DNA of 64,000 bases from assembly GCA_963930775.1 (NCBI GenBank), contig OZ005703.1:3782001-3846000 (forward strand), written 5' to 3'. Source of the DNA: Cliona cf. orientalis (lineage: Eukaryota > Porifera > Demospongiae > Clionaida > Clionaidae). The notes below the pieces were generated by a model. That model made no database searches and was not told where the DNA came from. It was given only the letters and a program-made list of their open reading frames with translations. Position numbers and translations under genes: made by a program. This document shows, piece by piece, positions 36,201 to 43,500 of the stretch (position 1 is its first letter; each line of letters begins with the position of its first letter).

Positions 36201-38735
36201 AAATTAAATTTTGTAGACTGAGCCTCAAGGAGTGCAAAACTTTCGGTGCAGTACCCACTATTCCAGTGTCACATGATGCCAATGTGTTCATTATGCCTGT
36301 TGGGGTTGTTTTTATTAAATCAATTAAAGGTATTTCATTGATTATTATGCATAATTTCTTTTAGTTGTTCTCCCGTATTCTTGTAGATCCCTGGCAGCTT
36401 CACCTCAGCAAATCTGGTAAATTTTATTACTTCAACCATCAGGATGGTAAAAGCCTGTTTGAGTGCCCACCTTCATCTGTTGCTACCTACATGTGAGTTG
36501 GACAAACAACAGTCACATTGTTGGGGCTACCACTGAGATTGGTACAAGAATGCATGCTCAGCTCTACTTCTTTTAGTGGGGTTTTATTTATGTTTACCAC
36601 TGATAATGAGGCTGGTGATCGTACTGATTAGAGACTTACACTGTAGTAGATCTAACTAGCTAACTGTTGGCGATTCCGGACAATCAACCTAGGTGCAATA
36701 AAGCAGTTTTATCAGTTGAGGGGATTAACAAGCAACTATAGTCACAAGGTAGCCTAGGAAATGCTCTTTCATTTAAGCCTCAAAACAAGCAAATTGGTTG
36801 AGTTCACGCCTTGAATATATAATTTTTAGCTCTATAAAAATTTTTATGTAAAAACAAGATTAAATTGGGCATATTTGAACCGTTCAACAAAAAATGTATC
36901 ACTGAATAGGCCTCACCGAGTGGAAGCATAGTCTGGCGGGCCAGCCCCTTCACAAGAGGGAGGAGGAAGGGTCTGGTATCAAGCCTATACGCGAGTTGTA
37001 CCTGCTGCGGCCAGGAGTGCAGCCCAATCCAGTGGCGGATCCAGGATTTCTAGAAGGGGGGTTGTAGTACAGTCTTGCACACAAAATTTTAGAAGCCACG
37101 CCCACTTTGGGGCAAAACCACGCCCATTTTGATCGTTTTTGAGACAAACTACCAGCCCTACCAGTCCAATCGATCTGTTTTCGAATGAATTTCTTCTAAA
37201 GCATTCTAAGGTGAGCCATAGCAGCAGTTTTCTTAGTTCTATAGCCAGAAAGGGGGGTTCCATTTAGTTTATTATCAGTGACTTCTTAGTGTTAGATGCA
37301 GCCCAAAGGGGGGTACACTTGCACCCCCCTTACCCCCCTGGATCTGCCACTGCAATCAGATTGCTCCTACCTCTCTAAGAGATGCACCCCCTGGACCAGA
37401 ACATTAACTTTCGTGCTGTATACCGTATGGCGGGTATTTTTGTGGAAAGTCCGAAAAGGCCCTCAAGATTAATTTTCGTGACAGCAACCAGTCCAGGGGC
37501 GTGGCACTGCTGCACAAGCGATCGATGATGTAATCGATACATGCCTTTGCAATCTTCTTCGTTACTAACCAGAGACTTGGACAAACAAAGATAGGGGAGA
37601 GGCTATAGACAAATAGCATGAGATAGAAGAATATTAGTGTTAAAGACACTATCAGCTGGATGACAATGGCTACTGTTACTTGCTAATACAATGTACTGGA
37701 AAGTGTCGGCCACACTGCCACGATGTTTGTGGCCACGCCCATCATCATGGACTCGCATATCACCGTAAGCATTAATTTTCTTGGGTGGGAAAATTTCGTG
37801 ACTGCCAAGTCAACCATGAAAATAATGAAAATTAGCACCCCACGAAAAATTACCAGCCATACGGTAATTATATGCCACCAAAAGTCTATTTTAGTGGGAC
37901 ATTAATTATAGAACAGATACAGTATTTAATGGTTGTGTGTGGCTTGCACTTGTGGCCATACCCACTTAATTGTGTTTGCGCATGCATGCAGCTACTCTTT
38001 GTTTCGCAGAGGCTCCTTGCATGTATGGCTACTAATCAGGGTGTGGCTTGTATTCGAATTCATAAGTATGGTATGATAGCTATAATGGACAGTCTAGGAG
38101 GAAAATGGTCTGATGAACTTGGGCAGAATCCTTGGGCCTGCACTGAGGAATTTCTACACGCCAATGAGATCGCAGCTCTGCTCAGTCACGTGACATGTAA
38201 GCTTACCGCAGGAATGCAACATCGCTGTATAACTGTATAAGCTATTCGATTTTGCTGACCAATCACTGTATCAGGCTCAAGATTTGCTTTATCACTGGTT
38301 GCGATCACATGCAAATGCAGCCATAGCAACCAATCACAACCAAGCTTTGCATGGCCTTGTCGGTGCGCGCCATAGAGCGAGAACCGAGGATTCAGCCAAA
38401 GCTCACCAGACCTTTTCCCTCCTCGAGGGTGGGGTCTGGGGATGAGACTATAATATTATACTATTTATAAGGTTTCTGTGTGATTCAGAAGAGCGAAGGA
38501 CTCTTGAGGATTCTTCTGAGCCCTGAGATCTTCCAAATCACATAGCAACTACATGTAACTGAAATTTTCTAATTTTTGCAGGAATGTAGTACAAAGTCGA
38601 CACTTTTGGCTATTCAAGAACAATATACACAGTGAACTTTGTAGTTCAGCAGATGAAGCCTCAAAGATCACCACTGAGGACCTAACTAAGCATCACCTTT
38701 GTCAGATAATCCAACAATTCATGCATTCTCATTAG
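15222..38735 (+). CDS. CMTR1: Cap-specific mRNA 2'-O-ribose methyltransferase 1, 25 exons
   Basis: Predicted exons: 15222-15333, 15375-15454, 15521-15673, 21067-21159, 21219-21290, 21357-21451, 22303-22375, 22430-22556, 26557-26631, 27280-27398, 27452-27548, 29598-29730, 30463-30577, 30644-30711, 31618-31674, 32401-32458, 32538-32606, 34743-34895, 34958-35092, 35843-35934, 35991-36059, 36112-36174, 36217-36329, 36387-36492, 38582-38735; 2481 nt, 826 aa (human 835). The enzyme methylates the ribose 2'-O of the first transcribed nucleotide (cap1) in the nucleus. Domains: acidic Ser-rich N-terminus; G-patch about 55-103 ([24 protein letters not shown]); FtsJ-type methyltransferase with SAM motif CAGPGG at 242 and catalytic K207, D332, K372, E409, spaced as in human K239-D364-K404-E441; inactive guanylyltransferase-like region about 480-690; WW-like segment near the C-terminus. 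The ATG at 15222 has a better context than an in-frame one at 15210. The donor of exon 22 (ACT|GTGCTT) is weak. Introns are crowded with MITEs. Confidence 0.95.
16138..16604. mobile_element. G-run TIR element with CACTGGCGTAAG ends, copy 1
   Basis: Ends CACTGGCGTAAG and CTTCCTACGCCACTG are imperfectly inverted; a G run follows the left end and AAAATTTTCCTGGGGGAGCA leads to the right end. A near-perfect long hairpin sits in the middle (16361-16417). A second copy lies at 48641-49046. Confidence 0.68.
16361..16417. repeat. Long near-perfect hairpin
   Basis: The left arm TTGTCACATGTGAACACAGA pairs with TCTGTGTTCACATGTGACAA; inside, AGTAGT pairs with ACTACT, leaving almost no loop. It could form a cruciform in DNA or a stable stem in RNA. 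Confidence 0.85.
16690..17245 (+). repeat. Composite dispersed repeat (TCATAATTACACCATAA family), partial copy
   Basis: Carries the left-hand part of the family seen at 13030-14190, ending AACCACAGAAAAGTAAATTG. The reverse-orientation copy at 41318-42030 matches it well, including gttgaacttcacgtg-like and taagatactctacatattta-like blocks. Confidence 0.6.
17228..18350 (+). repeat. Dispersed repeat starting ATAGTCCGTGTCCTA, interrupted by an inserted element
   Basis: The family begins TAGTCCGTGTCCTAACCTGG, continues with CACGATTGGTCAGAATTGTT and a CGAGCGAAGCGAGAGG palindrome, and ends in CACATTATCCCATGATTGAC. This copy is split at 17408-18081 by a Mutator-like element. Uninterrupted relatives are at about 48290-48640 and 50910-51320; a partial one is at about 31390-31600. 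Confidence 0.65.
17408..18081. mobile_element. Non-autonomous Mutator-like element, 100-bp TIRs, 9-bp target duplication
   Basis: The terminal inverted repeats are 17408-17507 and 17982-18081, about 100 bp each with one mismatch seen; they start TAGTCTCGAATCC and end GGATTCGAGACTA. CGGCGCAAG occurs directly on both sides (17399-17407 and 18082-18090), a 9-bp target duplication. Long TIRs plus a 9-bp duplication are the hallmark of Mutator-like transposons. The 474-bp interior has no long open frame. Confidence 0.85.
18351..19392. other. Unassigned part of CMTR1 intron 3
   Basis: No exon, RNA gene or repeat boundary recognised. A duplicated short block (tactgatttgcccccaattc near 18721 and tactgatttgcccccagttc near 19052) hints at an old internal duplication. 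Confidence 0.45.
19393..19932. mobile_element. MITE with CATAGGCGTAGGAA ends, carrying a nested element
   Basis: Ends CATAGGCGTAGGAACATG and TTCCTACGCCTATG are inverted; G and C runs lie near the right end. It is split by the TACCGTA-ended element at 19633-19816. An uninterrupted copy in opposite orientation is at 58814-59109. Confidence 0.8.
19633..19816. mobile_element. TACCGTA-ended MITE (TTATTAAGCGCA family) nested in the 19393-19932 element
   Basis: Ends TACCGTAAACTCTGGTTATT and AACCAGAGTATACGGTA are inverted, with TTAAGCGCA motifs inside. The outer TA pairs are a target duplication: the sister of its host at 58814-59109 has the empty site (in reverse complement CCTGTGAAATATCTGTTG). Related copies at about 20666-20900 and 34242-34657. 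Confidence 0.88.
20079..20428 (+). repeat. Dispersed repeat with CG-rich hairpin, rearranged copy
   Basis: Two incomplete units of the family described at 11992-12602 lie in tandem: hairpin parts GATTTAGAAGACCTCAGGGC occur twice, and AGTTGTAACAAATA occurs at 20164 and 20226. Confidence 0.55.
20666..20900. mobile_element. Degraded TTATTAAGCGCA-family MITE
   Basis: The left end GCCGTATTTTCCCGCTATTA resembles the end at 34242-34657 read in reverse. The right end is only suggested by GTATATAGCGCA. A cytosine/guanine-rich fragment (about 20800-20850) lies inside. Confidence 0.4.
21650..22271. repeat. GCGCATGCGC-type dispersed repeat interrupted by a CAGTGGCGG-type MITE
   Basis: The family pieces (ttttgttggccactgtagcc, aatgcctaatgcatgcagcc and the terminal ACAGAGCTCTAGT) are separated by a copy of the CAGTGGCGG family at about 21908-22200. 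Both are diverged. Located in CMTR1 intron 6. Confidence 0.5.
22721..23045 (+). repeat. Dispersed repeat with CG-rich hairpin, copy 3
   Basis: Starts TTAGATCCTATTTGTAACAA and ends TCTAACTATTATATAG. The hairpin is 22919-23020: GGTTTCTACGTGATTTAGAA pairs with TTCTAAATCACGTAGAAACC. The loop contains CCTCACTTCGCTTGGGATTC. Confidence 0.75.
23589..24001. mobile_element. TACCGTATTTATTCGAATAG MITE, copy 1
   Basis: Ends TACCGTATTTATTCGAATAG and CTATTTGAATAAATACAGTA are inverted. The interior is a series of degenerate TAGTAGCCGCACC / TAGTGGCTGCACT units facing both ways. A second copy is at 31760-32142, with remnants at about 4336 and 37890-38070. It directly abuts the foldback complex at 24002. Confidence 0.8.
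24002..25860. mobile_element. Large nested foldback structure
   Basis: Two foldback units, about 24002-24402 and 25456-25845, each have arms beginning ACAAGTATAAAAAACAATTG and ending at the inverse TTTTTTATACTTGT, with an inner CAAGC..AGGGATGT pair. The DNA between them is itself an inverted repeat: CTCAGGGCCTGGTAGTTCAT at about 24420 mirrors ACGAACTACCCTGAGGG at about 25425, and GATTCAGCATGG at about 24813 mirrors ATGCTGAATCAGTGATG at about 25180. The whole 1.86 kb is thus palindromic at two scales. It fills CMTR1 intron 8; no coding frame. Confidence 0.78.
26648..27003. repeat. GCGCATGCGC-type dispersed repeat, reverse copy
   Basis: Starts ACTAGAGCTCTGTAGATC and contains the family core (gtggccaacaaaaaggca, cccgtggaccgtatcccttg, tgcctagatctcgagat). 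The terminal GCGCATGCGC block is missing. Located in CMTR1 intron 9. Confidence 0.6.
28310..28546. mobile_element. G/C-run TIR element interrupted at its end by another element
   Basis: Reverse-orientation relative of 8991-9360 (CATCATATATGCTCTCAGAA, GCTAAGCATTTGCCCCCCTG, GGAGCAAAATTCTGAAATA). Its terminal motif is completed only after the inserted element, at 29189-29196 (TAAACCCTG). Confidence 0.72.
28547..29188. mobile_element. TA-targeting MITE (CCGTATAGCTCCAAATTTTC ends) with a transposase-like leader exon
   Basis: Ends CCGTATAGCTCCAAATTTTC and AAAATTTGGAGCTATACGG are inverted and flanked by TA (28545-28546 and 29189-29190). The empty site CTGAAATAAACCCTG is preserved at 8991-9360. Inside, on the + strand at 28807, an ATG begins a Lys/Pro-rich frame ([13 protein letters not shown]..., GRKKGP) that reaches a GTACGT donor-like site. 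This looks like the first coding exon of the parental DNA transposon left in an internally deleted copy; the protein class is a guess. Confidence 0.85.
29756..29806 (+). repeat. GGGA purine-rich simple repeat
   Basis: Imperfect GGGA/GGA units on the + strand lie immediately before the MITE at 29807. Low complexity, non-coding. Confidence 0.8.
29807..30347. mobile_element. TIR element with about 45-bp inverted ends
   Basis: Left end TAGTAGGAGTAAAAAAAAGG... to CCGCCCC (29807-29852); right end from GGGGCAGAATGGAACA to CACCTTTTTTTACTCCTACTG (30304-30347). The two are inverse with a few mismatches. TA lies outside both ends. Interior non-coding. It sits in CMTR1 intron 12, 115 bp before exon 13. 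Confidence 0.82.
30857..31221. repeat. GCGCATGCGC-type dispersed repeat, diverged copy
   Basis: Begins TATCCTGTGTACACATGCAT and GCAAGGGGTAAAGCAATC, ends CTCTAGAGAGCTCTAGTTG. Contains the aaggcccacgagcgtcgcaa core. In CMTR1 intron 14. Confidence 0.65.
31390..31600 (-). repeat. Partial reverse copy of the TAGTCCGTGTCCTA dispersed repeat
   Basis: Contains, in reverse orientation, the TCTCGCTCTGCTCGAACGTT, GACAAAGAACAGACCTCGCC and CTTGCTTCGCTCGAGGCTCG segments found in the 17228-18350 family. Confidence 0.55.
31760..32142. mobile_element. TACYGTATTTATTC MITE, copy 2
   Basis: Begins TACTGTATTTATTCAAGCTA and ends GGGTGCAGCTTCTATTTGAG. Shares the degenerate GTAGCCGC-like units with 23589-24001. 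In CMTR1 intron 15. Confidence 0.68.
32607..33540. other. Unassigned first part of CMTR1 intron 17
   Basis: No exon or transposon with clear ends was recognised. The open frames seen here are short and lack family similarity. Confidence 0.45.
33541..33985 (+). repeat. Direct tandem duplication of about 220 bp
   Basis: Unit 1 (about 33541-33770) and unit 2 (about 33771-33985) share TCTCTTGCTACTC, TTTCGTTCCCTTCTGAGATC, CATGATCA, GCTCGAGCATGCGCAATAG-like and GTACTAGGTGG-CGTGTCCGA in the same order. Each unit also repeats GCTYGAGCATGCGCA internally. Located in CMTR1 intron 17. Confidence 0.75.
34242..34657. mobile_element. TACCRTATTTTC-ended MITE (TTATTAAGCGCA family), copy 3
   Basis: Ends TACCATATTTTCTTTTTATT and AATAGTGGGAAAATACGGTA are imperfectly inverted, with TTATAAGTGCATAT and TATAAGCATATGTGC facing inward. 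In CMTR1 intron 17. Confidence 0.7.
35315..35572. mobile_element. MITE with CAGGGTTTCAT ends and 5-bp target duplication
   Basis: Ends CAGGGTTTCATC and GATGAAACCCTG are inverted, with a G run and its C-rich inverse just inside. GCTAG flanks both sides (35310-35314 and 35573-35577). A relative is at 53026-53340. In CMTR1 intron 19. Confidence 0.8.
37030..37352. mobile_element. CAGTGGCGG-ended MITE, best-preserved copy
   Basis: Ends CAGTGGCGGATCCAGG and CCTGGATCTGCCACTG are inverted, with G and C runs just inside. The interior matches copies at 1062-1431 and 21908-22200. In CMTR1 intron 24. Confidence 0.82.
37421..37866. mobile_element. MITE with TACCGTATGGCGGGTA ends, copy 2
   Basis: Ends TACCGTATGGCGGGTATTTT and AAAAATTACCAGCCATACGGTA are inverted. 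The interior matches 5155-5553 (gtccgaaaaggccctcaa, gtgactgccaagtcaacca). In CMTR1 intron 24. Confidence 0.8.
37867..38581. other. Remainder of CMTR1 intron 24 with an unexplained open frame
   Basis: Holds a remnant of the TACCGTATTTATTCG family (about 37890-38070) and an open frame of 122 codons (37872-38240). The part from 38086 ([13 protein letters not shown], ending with a GTAAGC donor-like site) looks protein-like but matches nothing I recognise. A fragment of the CG-rich hairpin family lies at about 38470-38550. Confidence 0.4.
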
Positions 38736-38746
38736 CATGGTGTAGA

Positions 38747-38752
38747 AATAAA
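38747..38752 (+). promoter_or_regulatory. Polyadenylation signal AATAAA of CMTR1
   Basis: AATAAA occurs 11 bases after the CMTR1 stop codon, implying a very short 3' UTR. Confidence 0.7.
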
Positions 38753-38980
38753 GCTGCATTTAGTACACATGATACAATCCTAGTACCTGCACAGTTAAGT
38801 TGTATATTACATACAGCTAGTGTAGGTCTATGTGGTAAATGGTCATCAATACCATCTTTAAGCACTTAAGCATCACCTGCACGCAGAAGGGAGTGGTCTG
38901 GTACACGAGACTATAGGGGTAGATTAGCCTAGTACCCAGGCCGGGAGGAGGGGGGGGGGCTGGATATGGATCTTGTTATG

Positions 38981-39191
38981 TACCGTATAGTGGGAAACTT
39001 TCGAGGGAGAAAACTTTCATGAATTTCGCGATTTTTCAGCCATCCGCGAAAGTTTTCTCCACGAAATTCTAGGCATGCCACACCCATTATGCGACCAGTT
39101 TTGCCATTCAGCGAAAGTTTTCTCCGCGAAATGCTCCTTTCCTACCGATCCACGAAAGGTTTCTCCCTCGAAAATTTCCCACTATACGGTA
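38981..39191. mobile_element. TACCGTATAGTGGGAAA MITE
   Basis: Ends TACCGTATAGTGGGAAACTT and AAATTTCCCACTATACGGTA are inverted over about 19 bp. Inside, GCGAAAGTTTTCTCC and related units are repeated and inverted, so nearly the whole element can fold. No coding capacity. Confidence 0.85.
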
Positions 39192-39649
39192 CAGTGTAGG
39201 CCTGGACTTTGTGTCACGTGACATGTGTCTGTGGTCAAATGGAGGAAGCACTTGAGCAAACAGCTCAGATAACTAGTCGTCAATCATTATCAGGAGTGCT
39301 AAAAGTTCCTTAGCCTCAGAACTTACAATAAACAGAAAAGTTTCATGTAATCCAGCACTTGTTAGCCAAAATGTACACGTGCATTCTGGTCATATTCATG
39401 CTTCATTTGCATTTTGTCAGCTTTTTTAAGAATAATAGGCAACTTTTTTTTTTGAATAATGGGGTAGATAAGTGAAGAATACTTACTTGAATAATGGGCA
39501 AATTTAAAGGAATATTTGGCCCAGGCCTAATACAGAGATCCTGCAATACCTAACTTGGAAAAAATTTGAGGAAAAAAGTCTAAGTTGTAAAGTAAGAAAT
39601 GAATCTGCTACACACACAAGAGCCATACTCTACTTTATCATTACACACT

Positions 39650-39905
39650 GTTCAGGTCTCTATGTGAACTAGAATACTGAAGGGCTTTATCTGAGCCCCG
39701 AGATCTTCTAAATAATTTATAATTTCATATAGAAACCGACCATATTATTAGATCCTAGCAACAATGCCTGCTGCCTAGCAACTACCCTAATCATGGGCAA
39801 AAAAAAAAAAATGTATTCTGAAATTTTTACAAGTGTTAATGTACGAGTACACCTGCTTGGTCCAATCAGATTCCAGTATTTGTTATAACTAGGATCTAAG
39901 TGCAA
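39650..39905 (-). repeat. CG-rich hairpin dispersed repeat, diverged reverse copy
   Basis: Reads in reverse the TAGATCCTAGTTATAACAAA start (near 39875-39898) and the disrupted hairpin (GATCTTCTAAAT near 39700). A 13-A run lies inside. Confidence 0.5.
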
Positions 39906-39984
39906 CAATGAAGTAATCTATGAGATAATTACAAGAAAATTCAGTTCACATAATCACAGGCCTTGATATAATTATATGCGATGG

Positions 39985-40135
39985 AGCCATCCAGTACGCC
40001 ACGCCATTGCTAGACAGTACGGATGGCCGGAGATCAGTGGATAGGTTGCAAATGGTTAGCAGGGTTAGTCTAGTCTCTATAAGCTAGGTGTACTAATAAT
40101 CGCCAGCAGCAACAACAGCGGTGACAGAGTGGTTG
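39985..40135 (+). repeat. Block upstream of the Ig/FN3 gene, duplicated in its second intron
   Basis: Contains GGTTGCAAATGGTTAGCAGGG, a CTCTATAAG motif and CGCCAGCAGCAACAACAG. The same order recurs at 47560-47800, just before the exon at 47922; a weaker match lies at about 57080-57170. Confidence 0.65.
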
Positions 40136-40204
40136 GTACAATTGCAGTGCAGTATGTTAATGCGGCACGCGCAGGATGCGCGTCAAGTACCTGATGTTAA
40201 GTTG

Positions 40205-40432
40205 TGCGCATGAGCAGAAGCACACGGGGGTGCGGTTGATAGGCGTGGCCTACGAAAACCGTGATTGCGATGCTCGTGGGCCTTACCAAACGATTCGAAG
40301 CATATTGAAACAAGTTATTTGAAGATTTTGACAGATTCGTTATGCGAGTCGCGATCGCTCGGATACCGAGATCTCGAGATCAGGCGATTACCCCTGCTGC
40401 GCATGCGCACGCGAAACTCGCGTGATAACAAT
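40205..40432 (-). repeat. GCGCATGCGC-type dispersed repeat, truncated copy
   Basis: Contains GTTGTGCGCATGAGCAGAAG, CTCGTGGGCCTTACCAAACG and ends GCTGCGCATGCGCACGCG. It lies about 100 bp upstream of the Ig/FN3 start codon, within the likely promoter region. Confidence 0.65.
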
Positions 40433-40529
40433 GAAACTGCACAAAGGTTGGCTCGCAGCGGCGCTGTATTACCACCCCACCCTCGAAAGTGATTATTACT
40501 AGTAATGTAGGCATATAGTAAGCACCATC

Positions 40530-43500
40530 ATGAAGTGGCTACTATTAACATCGCTGTTTGCAGTCATCCTTTTAGACATTGATGCTCAAGGTATGCTGCA
40601 CTGTACAAATCATGGAAGCTGCAAATTATATCTTTTTTTTATAGTGCAACTATCTTTGAAAGGAACTGAGTATGGCAATAACAGTTTAGTAAAAATGGAG
40701 GATATTGGAGAAGGTGATGAAGCACTTATCTGTTCTACAAGTTTCCGTCCTTGTTGTGGTACTCCTCCAAATAGATTTGGAGAGTGGTATTATCCTGATG
40801 GTAGAAAAGTTCAACCTATTGGGAGTGGTGACACTGTTTATCGAAATCGACTGGATGATGGAACAGTACGACTTCATCGTAGATCAAGTGGTGTACTACC
40901 CACAAATGGAAGATACAGATGTGCAATCCCAAGCAATCAAAGAGATACAACAAATATTTTTGTTCAAATTTTGAGTGATAATTGTAAGTTCACCAGTTCA
41001 TACAAAGTGAAAGACACCCTAGCCCTTATTTTACTCCCTAGCTGATACCATAACATTTCATGTGACAAACCATAAAAAATGAATTGGTGCATTTTTACTG
41101 TACCTTACTATTCAGGCATCTGAGCCTGCACAAACTAGACAACTCAATCTGGTCTGCTATTGTGCTTGGAATTAAAAATTTATTACTGCAGTTAATTGAA
41201 TATAATGTACGATCCAATTTACCGTAAGAAATCAGCACTTCATGAATCCTCATAACATTTATGTGGAGCATTTTTAGTACGTCCCGAATCCCAATTCACA
41301 AATCGATTCAGCCGACCGATGAGGTAATTATAATGAAACCTATGATGAAATTGTGGTGAAAACTGCTTCAAAATGTTTAGCTGGTATAATAGGGTGTTGG
41401 GACCCAGAATTCGAACCTAGCGTAGAAGAGATCGTGGACTGTCGATGATATATGGTGATTCTCTCAGTTCGCTTTCTTTGGTGAGCTCGCACTCTGGGGG
41501 GATTTCCCTATTCAGTCTAGCACATGGCAGTGGAGGTCACGTCTGGGTCAACAGGCTCAAGCCGCGCGCCCCAATATATGCGTATACGGAGCATGCGCAG
41601 TTTATCAATGTGTCCTAGTTCGAACTATGGTGCGTACAGTAGCACGGTGCAATACTTTTCATGAGGGACTCGGGATATAGTCTAAGTTGTTCATTATAGC
41701 CCCAGTAGCAATTTACTTTTCTGTGGTTATGAGGTAATTGTGGTGTAACCTATGGTGAAATTATGATGAAATTATGATGCACCTATGAGATAATTATGAA
41801 AAAATCCAGGGCCTCGCTGGAGCCTTTCTGGACTTTAAAAATCAGTAAATATGTAGAGTATCTTACGCGTGTATCCAGCGAATACATTACAAGCTGAGTG
41901 CTACCTTCTCTGAGAAGTACCGTTGGTTGAACTTCACGTGCTTTCTTGGCTTATGTAATGCCGTGGATAAATAAAGCTAGCCTTGTGCTATTTATAGCAT
42001 GCATTACTGTCACAAGGGGCTGGCCCACACGAGAATATCACGATTAACGCACCCTTGGTGGGTCACGTGCTTGTGGTTTTTAATTAAATTTTTTCAGAAA
42101 TAAACAGTCGGCGGGTCCAAAAAACATGAAATCAAATTGATGTGGCTCTAATGTCATGCTACCGCTCGCTGGGTAAAGCCAAGAAGTTCAGAAATCAGCA
42201 AATAACACCAAAACTGGCAAATAAAGCGTTTTCGGCAAAATCCACATAAAGTATGTGTTTGGAACACCATAAGGAACCTTATTGTGGTGTCGTTACCACA
42301 AAGAGGCTGCTAACTAGCTAGCTACCTAATGTACCCACAAGTGGTGAGCCTACCTAGCCTAGCTAGTACTCAGTCACAGAGAGAAGGGGGGGGGGGGGGG
42401 AATAACTTTTTATTAAAACAGAGACATGGACATACAATGAGGACTGACAACTGACAGAACTGAACCAAACAGGAATACAATCACTTAAATACAAGCACAA
42501 ATTAGAGGGTGTGTGTGTGTCAACCACACATCCTGTGTAACTCTACCACATTCCTCCCTCCTTAATGAGGAAGCTCACAAAAATGAATTAACTAGAATAA
42601 GGGTGCATACAGCAAGTGTGTTTGCACAAATCAGAAAGTGAAGTGTGATGTGCACAAATCAATAAGAGAATATGATACAAGTCAAATAACCATTACATGA
42701 TTAATTCCAAAACCAACAGGGTCATACCTATGAGGAGGTTGTCTAGCTCTGGTAGGATAACGACGTGGCAGGGTGGATGACTGTTCAGTGTTAGGTGGAC
42801 TAGTCTCCTCAGTTGGAGTTTCAGGGCTATCTGGAGTACCTGCTCTTGGTTCCTCTGGTAAACTGCTGTCAGCTGGATCTTCCATAGTAGGATCAGTTCC
42901 AGGACTACTGACTTCTGAAGCAGTCTCAAATGTGTCTGTATCAACCTCTGAGTTAGAATTCTCAGTTTCTTGAGTTACTCGAGGAGCAGATGACAACCAG
43001 TCTTTGATTTGATCTGCATGTCTTTTCCACCTTTGACCACGGTCAGTTTCCACCAGATAAGTAACTGGACCAATAACTTCCATGACAGTAGCGGGTATCC
43101 AGTCTGGACCGTCACGATGATTTCGAACCATGACTCTGTCTCCAGCAATCCACGCTCTAGAACGAGACCTTCTGTCGTGTGCTGACTTCTGTTGAGATTG
43201 CTTGTCCAGCACAGACTTCTCACAACTCGGTTGCAGCAGGCTTAGTCGAGTCCTGAGGTCTCTCTGAAAGAGGAGTTTGCAAGGAGGTACTCCTGTAGTT
43301 GCACGTGCAGTGGATCTGTAGGTAAGGAGATATGAAGACAGTCTCTGGCATAAAGATCGACCATCGTTAGCAGATGCTTTCAAGCTCTGTTTCAGTGACT
43401 GAACAAACCTTTTGGCTAACCCATTCGAAGCTGGGTGATATGGTGCACTCTTAACATGTTTGATTCCATTGCGTTTGGTGAATTCGTCAAACTCTTCTGC

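Larger units (their letters stand above)
38736..40529. other. Intergenic region between CMTR1 and the Ig/FN3 gene
   Basis: Contains a 211-bp MITE (38981-39191), a reverse hairpin repeat (39650-39905), a block at 39985-40135 duplicated in the intron of the next gene, and a dispersed repeat (40205-40432). The rest shows nothing recognisable. Confidence 0.6.

Noticed and set aside
42773-42973. Plus-strand frames across the retrotransposon
   Set aside because: They are antisense shadows of pol; all Ty3/gypsy motifs are on the minus strand.
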